From Micromonospora wenchangensis (GTDB lineage Bacteria; Actinomycetota; Actinomycetes; Mycobacteriales; Micromonosporaceae), in contig NZ_MZMV01000004.1 in assembly GCF_002210435.1 (NCBI RefSeq), positions 62,001 through 126,000 of the forward strand: DNA of 64,000 nt, in the 5' to 3' direction. Below are positions 1 through 9,422 of this stretch, piece after piece. Position 1 is the stretch's first letter. Every line of letters starts with the position of its first letter. Position numbers and translations under genes: made by a program. The notes below the pieces were generated by a model, which was given only the letters and a program-made list of their open reading frames with translations, did not search any database and was not told the origin of the DNA.

Positions 1-83
1 ACCCAGCCGATCACGTCGCGGAAGTAGTCGTGCAGGACCTCGGCGTCCAGGTCGAGCAGCTCGATCAGGTGGTCGTGTGCCAT
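1..83 (-). CDS. Class I SAM-dependent methyltransferase, N-terminal fragment (runs off window)
   Basis: The reverse strand reads from an ATG at 83 as MAHDHLIELLDLDAEVLHDY and on without a stop to the window edge. This opening resembles actinomycete proteins annotated as class I methyltransferases that sit head-to-head with XRE-cupin regulators, which is the arrangement here. Only 27 residues are visible and no SAM-binding motif is included, so the assignment rests on the N-terminus and the neighbour. Confidence 0.5.
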   Translation of the reverse strand, partial: MAHDHLIELLDLDAEVLHDYFRDVIGW

Positions 84-117
84 GCGGCGACGGTAGCCGG
101 GCCATGCCCCTACGGCA

Positions 118-131
118 TAGCATCTTGCGCA
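118..131 (+). promoter_or_regulatory. Putative leaderless promoter -10 of the XRE-cupin regulator
   Basis: TAGCAT at 118-123 is a -10-like hexamer ending 7 bases before the ATG at 131. Transcription would therefore start at or next to the start codon, as in leaderless actinomycete mRNAs. No Shine-Dalgarno sequence precedes the ATG. A short inverted repeat (CTTGC at 124-128 and GCAAG at 136-140) brackets the start and could be an autoregulatory site. Confidence 0.35.
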
Positions 132-709
132 TGAAGCAAGACAGGGATCTGGAGGACCTGGTCCGTCAGCGCGTACGCAGCCTGCGGCTGGCCCGCGGCT
201 GGTCGCTGGAGGAGTTGGCCCGGCGCTGCCTGATCAGCCCCTCCACGCTCAGCCGGATCGAGACCGGGCACCGCCGGATCGCCCTGGACCAGGTCGCCAC
301 CATCGCCCGGGTGCTCGGCATCACGCTCGACCGGCTGGTCGAGTCCGACGCCGACGACGACGTCGTGATCCGCCCGCACTGCGACGAGAACCGGGGCGTC
401 ACCACCTGGTTGCTGTCCCGGGACAGCAACCAGACGGTCGCCAAGCTGCGGATCACCCGGGACGTCCCGACCGACCTGCGGGTGCACCCGGGGCGGGACT
501 GGTTCACCGTGCTGTCCGGCACGATCGTCCTGCGCCTCGGCGAGCGGACGATCCTCGTCGGCACCAACGAGGCCGCCGAGTTCTCCACCCTGGTCCCGCA
601 CGCGTTCGGCGCGCACGACGGCCCGGCCGAGATCCTCTGCATCCTCGACCACGAGGGTGAGCGCAGTCACCTGGGCCCGCACCACCACCCGCCGCCGGTC
701 AGCCGGTGA
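131..709 (+). CDS. XRE-family transcriptional regulator with C-terminal cupin domain
   Basis: This 192-aa protein has an N-terminal helix-turn-helix of the XRE/Cro type (about residues 10-65, with motif SPSTLSRIETGHRRIALDQV) and a C-terminal cupin barrel (about 85-180, with HPGRDWFTVLSGTIVLRLGE). XRE-cupin proteins are usually one-component repressors that sense a small ligand in the cupin. It diverges from the methyltransferase gene at 83 with under 50 bp between them, so it probably controls that gene. The ATG at 131 was chosen because the helix-turn-helix lies shortly after it and the -10 spacing suggests leaderless translation. ATG at 104 in the same frame is an alternative. Confidence 0.85.
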   Translation: MKQDRDLEDLVRQRVRSLRLARGWSLEELARRCLISPSTLSRIETGHRRIALDQVATIARVLGITLDRLVESDADDDVVIRPHCDENRGVTTWLLSRDSNQTVAKLRITRDVPTDLRVHPGRDWFTVLSGTIVLRLGERTILVGTNEAAEFSTLVPHAFGAHDGPAEILCILDHEGERSHLGPHHHPPPVSR

Positions 710-845
710 TCACCGGCCAGGCGTAGGCCAGCAGGGCGCACGCCGCCCCGAGCAGGGCGAGCGAGACGCCACGGCTGGGAATGGGCAGCGCGGCGAGCAC
801 GAGCAGGATGACCGCGACGACATAGAGGAACGCCTGTACCGACAT
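699..845 (-). CDS. Small hydrophobic membrane protein (48 aa)
   Basis: The reverse strand carries a 48-codon frame from ATG at 845, preceded by a good ribosome binding site (GAGGAGAG), to TGA at 699-701. The product starts MSVQAFLYVVAVILLVLAAL and has a second hydrophobic stretch, SLALLGAACALLAYAWPVI, so two transmembrane helices separated by a short PIPSRG turn are predicted. Small two-helix proteins of this kind are common and uncharacterised in actinomycetes. Its last 11 bases overlap the end of the convergent XRE-cupin gene. Function unknown. Confidence 0.65.
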   Translation of the reverse strand: MSVQAFLYVVAVILLVLAALPIPSRGVSLALLGAACALLAYAWPVITG

Positions 846-960
846 GACACTCTCCTCGACGGTGGGCTGACGGACGGTGCCGTCTCTACCCCCGCCGCCC
901 CGGTCGGGAAACCCGCTCCCGGCACCGAACCGGAGCCCCGACCCTCCGGATCGGACGGTG

Positions 961-990
961 CCGGCCGGGGACCGCTCGGCCCCCGGCCGG
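961..990 (-). terminator. Rho-independent-type hairpin downstream of the Cip1-like gene
   Basis: A perfect 10-bp stem (CCGGCCGGGG at 961-970 with CCCCGGCCGG at 981-990) and a 10-base loop lie 50-80 bases past the stop of the reverse-strand gene ending at 1040. There is no U-tract, which is usual for actinomycete terminators. Confidence 0.6.
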
Positions 991-1014
991 TCCGCCCGTC
1001 GGCGGTCGGTCGCC

Positions 1015-1042
1015 GCAGCCGGGTGTCAGCAGCCGGGTGTCA
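1015..1042. repeat. Tandem duplication of 14 bp spanning a stop codon
   Basis: GCAGCCGGGTGTCA occurs twice in direct succession (1015-1028 and 1029-1042), followed by a partial third copy. The second copy holds the TGA stop of the Cip1-like gene, so the last Cys codon and stop have been duplicated into the 3' flank. Confidence 0.7.
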
Positions 1043-1813
1043 GCAGCCGAGCCGCCTGGTGGACAGCGCGATGTCGTCGATCCAGAGGTTGAACTCACCA
1101 GGCGTCGTGCCGCCCTGGTAGAGCTGCCAGCCGATCTTCACGGTGTCCACCGCCGGCAGGACGAACGGGACGTCGTTGCCGCCGTGGTCGGTGGTGGAGG
1201 CGGTCAGCTCCGGGTTCGCCACCCCGTCGATCCACACCGCGACCCGGTTGTCCGTCGGGTCGAGCTTCCACTCGAAGCACTGCCAGGTGTCCTCGGTGAC
1301 CGGGGCCGACTCCCGCCAGTTGGTCCAGTCGCCGGTCGGGCCACCGTCCGCGCCCACCCCCCAGAAGGTGCCGGGGACGGTGGGCGCGTACTGGCCGCCG
1401 ATCGGGCGGACGACCTCCGCGCTGCCGCTGCCGGTCGCCTCCACCAGCGTGAAGTGCGCCCAGTCCGGGGCGGTCGGGAAGGCGTCGACGCGCAGCCGCA
1501 TCCGCCCGTAGAAACGGTTGCCCGGCGCGGCGAAGTCGTCGACCCGCAGGAAGGCCCGGCCGTTGTCGACGGTCCGGACGTGCAGCACCTGGTTGCCGTG
1601 CCTGGCGCGCTCGACGGTCAGCGTGCCGTGGCGGGTGTCGACGCCCCACTTCAGCGTGCTGGGGCCCCCGGGCGGCAGGCGCTCGAAGTCCTCGCAGAAC
1701 AACAGGTCGCGGTGGCACGAGCGCGGGGCGGCGTCCGAGACACCGGCCGGGACGCTGCCGGCGGTGACGCCGAGGATCAGGGCCGCGGTGAGAACCGCGA
1801 GGGAACTGCGCAT
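1040..1813 (-). CDS. Secreted Cip1-like jelly-roll protein (putative polysaccharide lyase or binding protein)
   Basis: This 257-aa protein has a Sec signal peptide (MRSSLAVLTAALILGVTAGS then an Ala-rich cleavage region near residue 28) and one extracellular domain of about 225 residues. Motifs such as LLFCEDFERLPPG, TWQCFEWKLDPTDN and FNLWIDDIALS are typical of concanavalin-A-like jelly rolls. The overall pattern resembles bacterial relatives of fungal Cip1, a cellulase-co-regulated protein for which lyase activity on glucuronan has been proposed. Four cysteines could form disulfides. The ATG at 1813 is preceded by GGAGG and opens directly into the signal peptide. Its place beside xylanase, esterase and protease genes fits plant-biomass breakdown. 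The exact activity is not established by the sequence. Confidence 0.6.
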   Translation of the reverse strand: MRSSLAVLTAALILGVTAGSVPAGVSDAAPRSCHRDLLFCEDFERLPPGGPSTLKWGVDTRHGTLTVERARHGNQVLHVRTVDNGRAFLRVDDFAAPGNRFYGRMRLRVDAFPTAPDWAHFTLVEATGSGSAEVVRPIGGQYAPTVPGTFWGVGADGGPTGDWTNWRESAPVTEDTWQCFEWKLDPTDNRVAVWIDGVANPELTASTTDHGGNDVPFVLPAVDTVKIGWQLYQGGTTPGEFNLWIDDIALSTRRLGC

Positions 1814-2106
1814 GGTCGTCCTCCATGGGGGATCGCTGCCGGTGGGCGGGGCCGGTGGAACTGCCGGCCGGCGGGTCGACTGCCCGTCGTCGTGGCGATG
1901 GCCCGGCGTACGGCACGCACCGTCCGAGGCGGCGTGCTGCCGGCACCGCGCTGCTCCCGCGCACACCGGTTCCCCAGCGCGGTTGCCCCCGTGCTGCGGT
2001 GCTGTGAGCCATTCCAGCACGCCCGTCCCGCCCTAGCAATATCGACAACCGTCAGTGCAGCTCACCCCGGCGGAGCGGGCCGGCCGGGTCGACCGACGGC
2101 ACGGGC
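1814..2106. other. Intergenic region upstream of the Cip1-like gene
   Basis: About 290 bp of non-coding sequence between the Cip1-like start and the terminator of the protease gene. It must contain the Cip1-like promoter. An AT-richer patch near 2030-2055 is the likeliest site, but no convincing -35/-10 pair or operator could be assigned. Confidence 0.4.
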
Positions 2107-2139
2107 GAGGGCCCCGCCGGTCAGCCCGGCGGGGCCCTC
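2107..2139 (-). terminator. Strong hairpin terminator of the S1 protease-CBM2 gene
   Basis: A perfect 14-bp GC-rich stem (GAGGGCCCCGCCGG at 2107-2120 with its complement at 2126-2139) and a 5-base loop lie about 45 bp after the protease stop at 2181. Confidence 0.8.
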
Positions 2140-2180
2140 GGGTGCTCACCCGCTGCGGCGTCCCACCGCAGCCGGACCGG

Positions 2181-3728
2181 TCAGTTGCAGGTGGTGCCGT
2201 TGAGCGTGAAGGGCACCGGGACGGCGGGGGAACCGTCGGCGGTGAAGCCGAAGCTCACCGCGCCGTTGGTCGGGATGTTGGCGTTGTGGCTCTCGTTGCC
2301 CACCGTGACCGCCGCGCCGGTCTGCTGGAAGACGCCGTTCCAGTGACCCTGGATGAGCTGGCTGCCGGGGAAGGTCCAGCCGAGCGACCAGCCGTTGACG
2401 GCCGGGCCGTCGTTGTAGACGGTGACGCTGGCGTTGAAGCCGGTGCCCCACGAGCTGGTCACCACGTACGAGACGCGGCAGGTGCTCGCCAGTGCGGTCG
2501 CCGGCCGGATGTCGCCGTAGTCGTCCCGGGCGGTGGCGAAGTCCTGGAAACCGAAGCCGGGACCGGCCGACCGGGTGGTGGTGCCCGCCGCGAGGACGGT
2601 GCCGTTGGGGTTGACGTAGTAGACCGGCCCGCCGCTGTCGCCGCCCCGGGCCGACTCGTCGCCGTCGAGCTGGGTGGCCTCGACCAGGTCCTCGATGTCG
2701 TCGTAGTGGAACTCGACCCGCAGGTTGCAGACCGGCCCGCCGAGCTCACCGGCCGAGGTGTACCCCGACTGGCAGAGCAGCTGCCCGGGGAAGACCTCGG
2801 TCCAGCCGGTCACCTCGGCGCGCACCTCGTCGTTCTGCCCGCCGACGTAGATGTGGCTACCCGGCGAGGAGGTGGAGACCAGCATGGTGTCGTGGTCGTC
2901 GTTGCTGGCGACCGAGTAGCCGACCAGCGTGCCGGTGTTGGTGCTCGTGTTCCAGGCGACGTGCCAGGGCTGCCCGATCGGGCCGCAGTGTTCCGCGGTG
3001 AGCAGGTAGCCCACGTTGGTGGTGTGGTTGCGGACGCCGAAACCGGCGGTGCAGCCGTAGGTGGTCAGGCCGATGCCGATCCCGCCGTCGTACGGCGCGG
3101 CGTCGTTGTACCGGGACCGCTCGACCATCCGCTCCCGGACGACGGTGCGGGTGGCGACCCCGGTCGCCGGTAGTTTCGGCTGCCTGGCGCTGATCTTCGG
3201 GTCGACGGCGACCTCGATTCCGGAGCCGTCGGTACGCAGCCGGACGGCGTGCGCGGCGTCCTTCGGGTCGGCGTCCACCACGGGGGCGAGCTTCGCCGCC
3301 GCCCGCTTCAACTCGGTGCGGGAGTACGTGGCCCCGACGACCTCGACCGGGGCGGTACGGCGGGCGGTGGCCACCGCCGCCGCGACGTCACCGGGCAGGG
3401 CGCCCTTCCACCAGAGGGTGACGTGGTCGTCCACCAGTCCGATGCCGGCGTAGCCACGCGGCGCGCCGGCCTCGACGGCGGTGCGCACGACGTTGGCCGC
3501 GTCGACCAGCGGGGCCTGGGCGAGCATCCGGTCCCGGGCCTGCGCCGGGATCAGGTCGAGCAGGGAGCGGTCGTTCCCGGCCGTCGGCGCGGTCGCCGAC
3601 GCGCCGAACGGCTGGCTGGGGGCGGCGTTCGAGGGTGCCGTCAGCGGACCGACCACCACCGTGGCGCCGAGCAGCACGCCGGCGACCACCGAGCGGCGGG
3701 TCGCGTTCCAGGTTTGCGTCATGACCAT
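2181..3728 (-). CDS. Secreted S1 (streptogrisin/alpha-lytic-like) serine protease with C-terminal CBM2
   Basis: This 515-aa precursor has a signal peptide with an RR pair (about residues 1-35), a long propeptide (about 40-210) and a chymotrypsin-fold protease domain. The catalytic triad is visible as His in TAEHC (about 246), Asp in SNDDHDT (about 277) and Ser in GDSGGP (about 364). A family-2 cellulose-binding module with flanking Cys and conserved Trp residues (SSWGTGFNASV, GWSLGWTF, GHWNGVF) fills the last 100 residues, after a very short linker. Propeptides of this class act as folding chaperones and inhibitors. The CBM2 probably tethers proteolysis to cellulose or chitin surfaces. ATG at 3728 was taken; ATG at 3722 is equally possible and neither has a strong ribosome binding site. 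Confidence 0.9.
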   Translation of the reverse strand: MVMTQTWNATRRSVVAGVLLGATVVVGPLTAPSNAAPSQPFGASATAPTAGNDRSLLDLIPAQARDRMLAQAPLVDAANVVRTAVEAGAPRGYAGIGLVDDHVTLWWKGALPGDVAAAVATARRTAPVEVVGATYSRTELKRAAAKLAPVVDADPKDAAHAVRLRTDGSGIEVAVDPKISARQPKLPATGVATRTVVRERMVERSRYNDAAPYDGGIGIGLTTYGCTAGFGVRNHTTNVGYLLTAEHCGPIGQPWHVAWNTSTNTGTLVGYSVASNDDHDTMLVSTSSPGSHIYVGGQNDEVRAEVTGWTEVFPGQLLCQSGYTSAGELGGPVCNLRVEFHYDDIEDLVEATQLDGDESARGGDSGGPVYYVNPNGTVLAAGTTTRSAGPGFGFQDFATARDDYGDIRPATALASTCRVSYVVTSSWGTGFNASVTVYNDGPAVNGWSLGWTFPGSQLIQGHWNGVFQQTGAAVTVGNESHNANIPTNGAVSFGFTADGSPAVPVPFTLNGTTCN

Positions 3729-3804
3729 GAGTCAAGTGATTCCGCCGCCCCGGGAACAGGCAGAAGCACCGGCAAGAATCGACAGGCGGCGCGCCGCCGA
3801 CCGT

Positions 3805-3828
3805 GGCCCGGAGCGGGTGCTCCGGGCC
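3805..3828 (-). terminator. Hairpin terminator of the xylanase gene
   Basis: A perfect 10-bp stem (GGCCCGGAGC at 3805-3814 with GCTCCGGGCC at 3819-3828) and a GGGT loop lie 25-50 bases after the GH10 stop at 3854. It separates the xylanase gene from the protease promoter. Confidence 0.75.
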
Positions 3829-3853
3829 CGGCCGGCGTCGGGACGGCCCGCCG

Positions 3854-5680
<1,827 letters not shown>

Positions 5681-7075
5681 TCAGCGGGTACGGGCCCGCC
5701 TGGCCGCCAACTCCGTACGGTTACGGACGCCGAGCTTGCGGAAGATGTTGCCCAGGTGGAACTCGATCGTCTTCACCGAGACGAAGAGCCGCTGCGCCGC
5801 CTCCCGGTTGCTGAGCCCGTTGGCGATCGCGGTGGCGACCCGGGCCTCGGCCTCGGTCAGCGTCGGCCCACCGGCCGGCACCGGGAACGGCGGGTCGACG
5901 ACCAGCGGGGTACCGGCACCCGCCGGGGTCGTACCGAGGGACCGCAGATCCCGCATCACCAGCGTGAGCATCCCGGCGGCACCGGTCCGGGCGTACCCCG
6001 CGCACGCCTGCTCCAGCAGCCGGGCCGCCTCGCCCCGCCGGCCGGCCCGCCCGTGGTGCACGCCCAGCAGCCAGGCCACCCGGGCGGCGAGCAACTGCTC
6101 GACCGGGCGGGTCAGCAGCTCCACCGCCGCCGTGAGGGTCGCCGTGGTGGCCGTGCCCGGGTCGAGGATCCAGGCCCGCCACGCCGGCAGCACCGGTCCG
6201 CCCGGCCACGAGGCGGGCGGGTCGTCGACCCCGGCGAGCAGGTCGCCGGCCAGCCGGGAGCGGCCGGCGAGGGCGTGGTGGGTGGCCAACTCCCAGCGGT
6301 GCTCGTACTGGAGGCCGGCGGTCACCCCGACGTCCCTGGCCACCACGAGTTCGAGCAGCCCGGCCCAGGTCTCCCGGTCACCCCGGACGAACGCCAGCGC
6401 GGCCGTGCACTCGGGCAGGTGGCGGGCCACCCAGGCCGAACCGACCTGCGCGGCCAGCTCGCGGGCCTGGTCCAGGTGGACGGCGGCATCGTCCAGGTCA
6501 CCGCGCAACGCGTCGCACTTGGCCAGCCAGGAGGTCGCCTCGGCCTGCACGTCCGGGGTGCCGCACTGGGCGGCCAGCCGGGCCGCCTCCCGCAACTCGG
6601 CCTGGCCCCGGACCAGGTTGCCCGCCCAGCAGTCACCGACCCCGACCAGGGCGAGCAGCCGGGCCCGGTCGGCGGGCGGCAGGTCCAGGCCGGCGAGCAG
6701 CGGGGCGAACCGGCGCGCCTCGTCCGGACGCATCAGCGTCATCACGGCGGTCAACGCGCACTCCACCAGCACCGGGTCGTCGCCGAAGGCGTGCTCGTCG
6801 AAGATCCGGACGGCGGCGTCGAGGTGCTCCGGGCCCTCGGCGAGGCCGGCCCGGGTGGCCGCCGTCCCCGCCAGGGTGCGGTAGATCAGTGCGGTACGCG
6901 CCGAGCCGCTCGCCTCGTGGGCCTGCCGCACCCGGGTCAGCAGCGGAAGCAACTGGTCGCTGTCGGCGGTGCGGGACAGCGTGAGGAAGGCCCGGAACAG
7001 CAGGCGCGCGGCCTCGTCCGGGTCGGCACGGTCGGCCGCCGACAGCAGGCGCTCGGCCGTGATCTCGGTGGACAC
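5681..7075 (-). CDS. LuxR-family transcriptional regulator (464 aa, TPR-like N-terminus)
   Basis: The C-terminus (about residues 400-464) is a LuxR/FixJ DNA-binding domain with motifs LTEAEARVATAIANGLSNRE and TIEFHLGNIFRKLGVRNRTE. The preceding 390 residues are Ala/Leu-rich helical repeats like the TPR region of large LuxR regulators, but no Walker A NTPase domain is present. The GTG at 7075 was chosen because longer frames would run through the divergent precursor peptide gene at 7208. It stands divergent from the RiPP operon across 132 bp containing a LuxR-type box, so it is the likely pathway activator. Confidence 0.8.
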   Translation of the reverse strand: MSTEITAERLLSAADRADPDEAARLLFRAFLTLSRTADSDQLLPLLTRVRQAHEASGSARTALIYRTLAGTAATRAGLAEGPEHLDAAVRIFDEHAFGDDPVLVECALTAVMTLMRPDEARRFAPLLAGLDLPPADRARLLALVGVGDCWAGNLVRGQAELREAARLAAQCGTPDVQAEATSWLAKCDALRGDLDDAAVHLDQARELAAQVGSAWVARHLPECTAALAFVRGDRETWAGLLELVVARDVGVTAGLQYEHRWELATHHALAGRSRLAGDLLAGVDDPPASWPGGPVLPAWRAWILDPGTATTATLTAAVELLTRPVEQLLAARVAWLLGVHHGRAGRRGEAARLLEQACAGYARTGAAGMLTLVMRDLRSLGTTPAGAGTPLVVDPPFPVPAGGPTLTEAEARVATAIANGLSNREAAQRLFVSVKTIEFHLGNIFRKLGVRNRTELAARRARTR

Positions 7076-7103
7076 CGGCTGAGCGTAGAACCCGGGGCCA
7101 ACC

Positions 7104-7119
7104 CTGGGGATTTCCCTGG
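7104..7119. promoter_or_regulatory. LuxR-type operator candidate in the RiPP divergent promoter
   Basis: CTGGGGATTTCCCTGG differs at one position from the CTVGGGAWWTCCCBAG consensus described for PimM-type (PAS-LuxR) regulators. It lies between the divergent LuxR gene and the precursor peptide gene, where an activator site would be expected. The local regulator has no evident PAS domain, so only the DNA-binding domain would be shared. Confidence 0.5.
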
Positions 7120-7207
7120 TGCCCAGGTCACCCCGGGCCGCCCAGACTGCATGCACCTGCCGGTCCAGCCGGCCGGTGGGCGTTCGCGAACGGATAGAGG
7201 TAGCACC

Positions 7208-7381
7208 ATGAAGCGTAGGACCGTGGAGATCGACACCATTCCCGCCGACGGGGTGGAGCTGGCCGACGACCAGCTCGCCCGGATGCTCGGTGGGCTGCCC
7301 CGCAACGGGGCGGGCTCGTCGAAGACCATCGACGACATCCCCGGCGGGGGTCGACCGGACACCGACACCGACTTCGACTGA
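7208..7381 (+). CDS. RiPP precursor peptide, putative graspetide (omega-ester peptide) type
   Basis: This 57-aa peptide starts at ATG 7208 behind an AGAGG ribosome binding site. Residues 1-29 look like a leader ending in the double-glycine motif LARMLGG, the usual cut site of C39 peptidase exporters; one is encoded three genes downstream. Cleavage there leaves a 28-residue core starting LPRNGAGSSKTIDDIPGGG and ending in an alternating Asp/Thr tail (DTDTDFD). The core has Ser37, Ser38, Thr40, Thr52 and Thr54 as hydroxyl donors, Lys39 as a possible amine donor, and six Asp residues as acceptors. That fits macrolactone or macrolactam formation by the adjacent ATP-grasp enzyme. No cysteines are present, which argues against a lanthipeptide. 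Confidence 0.8.
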   Translation: MKRRTVEIDTIPADGVELADDQLARMLGGLPRNGAGSSKTIDDIPGGGRPDTDTDFD

Positions 7382-7449
7382 TCCGTCACCGTCGGCGGTC
7401 CGGCCCACCGAGGTGGCCGGACGTCGGCGGCCCCCCGCCCGGAGCACTC

Positions 7450-8433
7450 ATGATCCTCATCCTGACCGCCCCCGACGACGTGCACGCCGACGCGGCCGAG
7501 GTGGAGCTGGGCCGGCGTGGCGTCAGCTGGGTCCGCTTCGACCCGGCCGACGTGCCGTCCCGCGCCTCACTGTCGGTGACCATCCGGGACGGTCGGCTGA
7601 CCCGTACCCTGGTCCGGCACGCCGGCCCGGGCGGGACCGTCGACCTCGACGCGGTGACCGCCGTCTGGTTCCGCCGGCCCGGCGTCCCGGTCGCCCCGCC
7701 CCACCTGGGCGAACCCCACGCCGGCTTCGTGGTCCAGGAGAGCCGGCAGTTCGTCGGCGACGTCTGGGAGACCCTCGACGTGCCGGCGCTGCCCGCCGCC
7801 CGGCCGGTGGTGCTGCGGGCCCAGCAGAAGGTCCGCCAGCTCCAGCTCGCCCTGCGCCTCGGCTTCGACGTGCCGGCGACCGCCGTCGGCAACGACCCCC
7901 GCGACGTGCTCGACCTGTTCACGCACACCGGCGGCCGGATGATCACCAAGCAGGTCGGGCTGACCAGCCTCCGCGACGAACTGATGCGCTTCACCGAACC
8001 GGTCACCCACCGCGACGTCGGCCACGTCGACGGGGTACGCCACTGCCCCCTCATCGCGCAGGAACGGGTGCCCAAGCGGGTCGAGCTGCGGGTCACCGTC
8101 GTCGGCGACCGGGTGTTCACCGCCGCCATCGACTCCCAGCGGTCCAACCACGCCCGGCACGACTGGCGTCGCCAGGACGACCGGAACACCCCGCTGAGCC
8201 GCTACGACCTGCCCGACGACGTCGCCGCCAGGTGCAAGGCGCTGACCCGCGCGCTCGGCCTGCGCTACAGCGCCCTCGACCTGATCGTCACCCCCGACGG
8301 CCGGTACGTCTACATCGAGATCAACCCCACCGGCCAGTACCTGTGGGTGGAGGAGGAGACCGGGCTGCCCATCACCGCCGCCGTGGTCGACCTGCTCACC
8401 ACGCCCGCCCCCACCAACGGAGCCACCACGTGA
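7450..8433 (+). CDS. ATP-grasp peptide ligase, MvdD/graspetide synthetase-like
   Basis: This 327-aa protein has the pre-ATP-grasp N-terminal domain (about residues 1-110) and a C-terminal ATP-grasp fold (about 115-320) ending in the Mg/ATP motif YVYIEINPTGQYLWVEEE, which is a hallmark of microviridin/graspetide ligases. These enzymes activate Asp or Glu side-chain carboxylates with ATP and join them to Ser/Thr hydroxyls or Lys amines of a precursor peptide. The ATG at 7450 follows GGAGCACTC, 68 bp after the precursor stop. Its stop overlaps the next gene's GTG by 4 bp, showing translational coupling. Confidence 0.85.
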   Translation: MILILTAPDDVHADAAEVELGRRGVSWVRFDPADVPSRASLSVTIRDGRLTRTLVRHAGPGGTVDLDAVTAVWFRRPGVPVAPPHLGEPHAGFVVQESRQFVGDVWETLDVPALPAARPVVLRAQQKVRQLQLALRLGFDVPATAVGNDPRDVLDLFTHTGGRMITKQVGLTSLRDELMRFTEPVTHRDVGHVDGVRHCPLIAQERVPKRVELRVTVVGDRVFTAAIDSQRSNHARHDWRRQDDRNTPLSRYDLPDDVAARCKALTRALGLRYSALDLIVTPDGRYVYIEINPTGQYLWVEEETGLPITAAVVDLLTTPAPTNGATT

Positions 8434-9422
8434 CCACCCTGGACCCGGCCCTGCTCGACGCCGCCGTCACCCTCGTACGGGAGCTGACCGTCGACCGCGC
8501 CGGCCTGCCCGAGGCCCGCCGACGCCTCACCCCGCTGCGGGAACGCTGGCCCGGTGCCGATCCGGCGGTCGTGCGCGACGAGGAGGTGGCCGACGGGTCC
8601 GTCTCCTTCGACGTGCTGCTGCGCGAACCCGCCGGCACGGTCTCCGTGGCGTACAGCCCGACGCCGGCACTGCCCTGGCCGCTGCGCGGGGCGGTCCGGC
8701 ACTCCGACCACCACCTCGCCCGGGTCGGCACCCGCACGCTGCGGGTGGGCGAGGCGCTCACCGCCCTCGACTTCCTCTGGTACGACCACGAGGTGCTCGC
8801 CCGGCTGGTCGACACCGGCCTGGTAGCCGAGGAGCTGGAGCAGCACCCGGTCGAGGTCGACGACGACGAGCTCCAGGCGGCGGCCGACGCGTACCGCCGG
8901 GCCAAGGGGCTGCTCGACGCCGAGTCGACCGCGCGGTGGCTCGCCGACCGGGGGCTCACCGCCGAGGACTTCGCCGACCTGATCGCGCACACCGTGGCGG
9001 TCGCCCGGCTCCGTGCCCGGGTGGTGGGTGACCGGCTGCCGGAGTGGTTCGCCGCGCACCGGTCCACGTTCGACCGGCTCCTGATCGCCTGGACCGCCGA
9101 GGGGACGCCCCCCGCCGACCGCGCGACGGCGCTCGCGGCGGTGGCCGACGCCGTCCGTGCCGGCCGGGCCGCCGGCACCCTGCGGACGGTGGCGGTCGCG
9201 GCCCCGCCGGAGCTGCGCGACGCCACCGGGCCGGTGCCGACCACCATCGCCGGTACGGCGGTGACGGCGGTGGTGGTCGACCGCGAGCCGGCCGTCCTCG
9301 ACGACGACACCCGGGCGCTGGTCGAGCGGGCCATGTTCGACGAGTGGCTGGCGCAGCGACGGGCCGGCACCGACGTCGAGTGGTTCTGGCTGCCCCGGGA
9401 CCGGACGACCCGGGTCCGGTGA
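8430..9422 (+). CDS. Putative peptide maturation protein related to PpiC-type isomerases
   Basis: This 330-aa cytoplasmic protein has no signal peptide. Its C-terminal half has the helical SurA-like region plus parvulin-like pattern seen in the group annotated as putative peptide maturation system protein (PpiC-related), which is found with ATP-grasp enzymes and C39 exporters in actinomycete RiPP loci. The N-terminal 130 residues are an alpha/beta region that may contact the leader peptide. It starts at GTG 8430, overlapping the ligase stop, and its stop overlaps the exporter's GTG. The catalytic role, if any, is unknown; chaperoning the precursor is an inference. Confidence 0.6.
   Translation: MTTLDPALLDAAVTLVRELTVDRAGLPEARRRLTPLRERWPGADPAVVRDEEVADGSVSFDVLLREPAGTVSVAYSPTPALPWPLRGAVRHSDHHLARVGTRTLRVGEALTALDFLWYDHEVLARLVDTGLVAEELEQHPVEVDDDELQAAADAYRRAKGLLDAESTARWLADRGLTAEDFADLIAHTVAVARLRARVVGDRLPEWFAAHRSTFDRLLIAWTAEGTPPADRATALAAVADAVRAGRAAGTLRTVAVAAPPELRDATGPVPTTIAGTAVTAVVVDREPAVLDDDTRALVERAMFDEWLAQRRAGTDVEWFWLPRDRTTRVR

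Noticed and set aside
7076-7447. Upstream extension of the LuxR regulator by 124 codons
   Set aside because: It would run antisense through the precursor peptide gene and the LuxR box. GTG 7075 gives a normal start.
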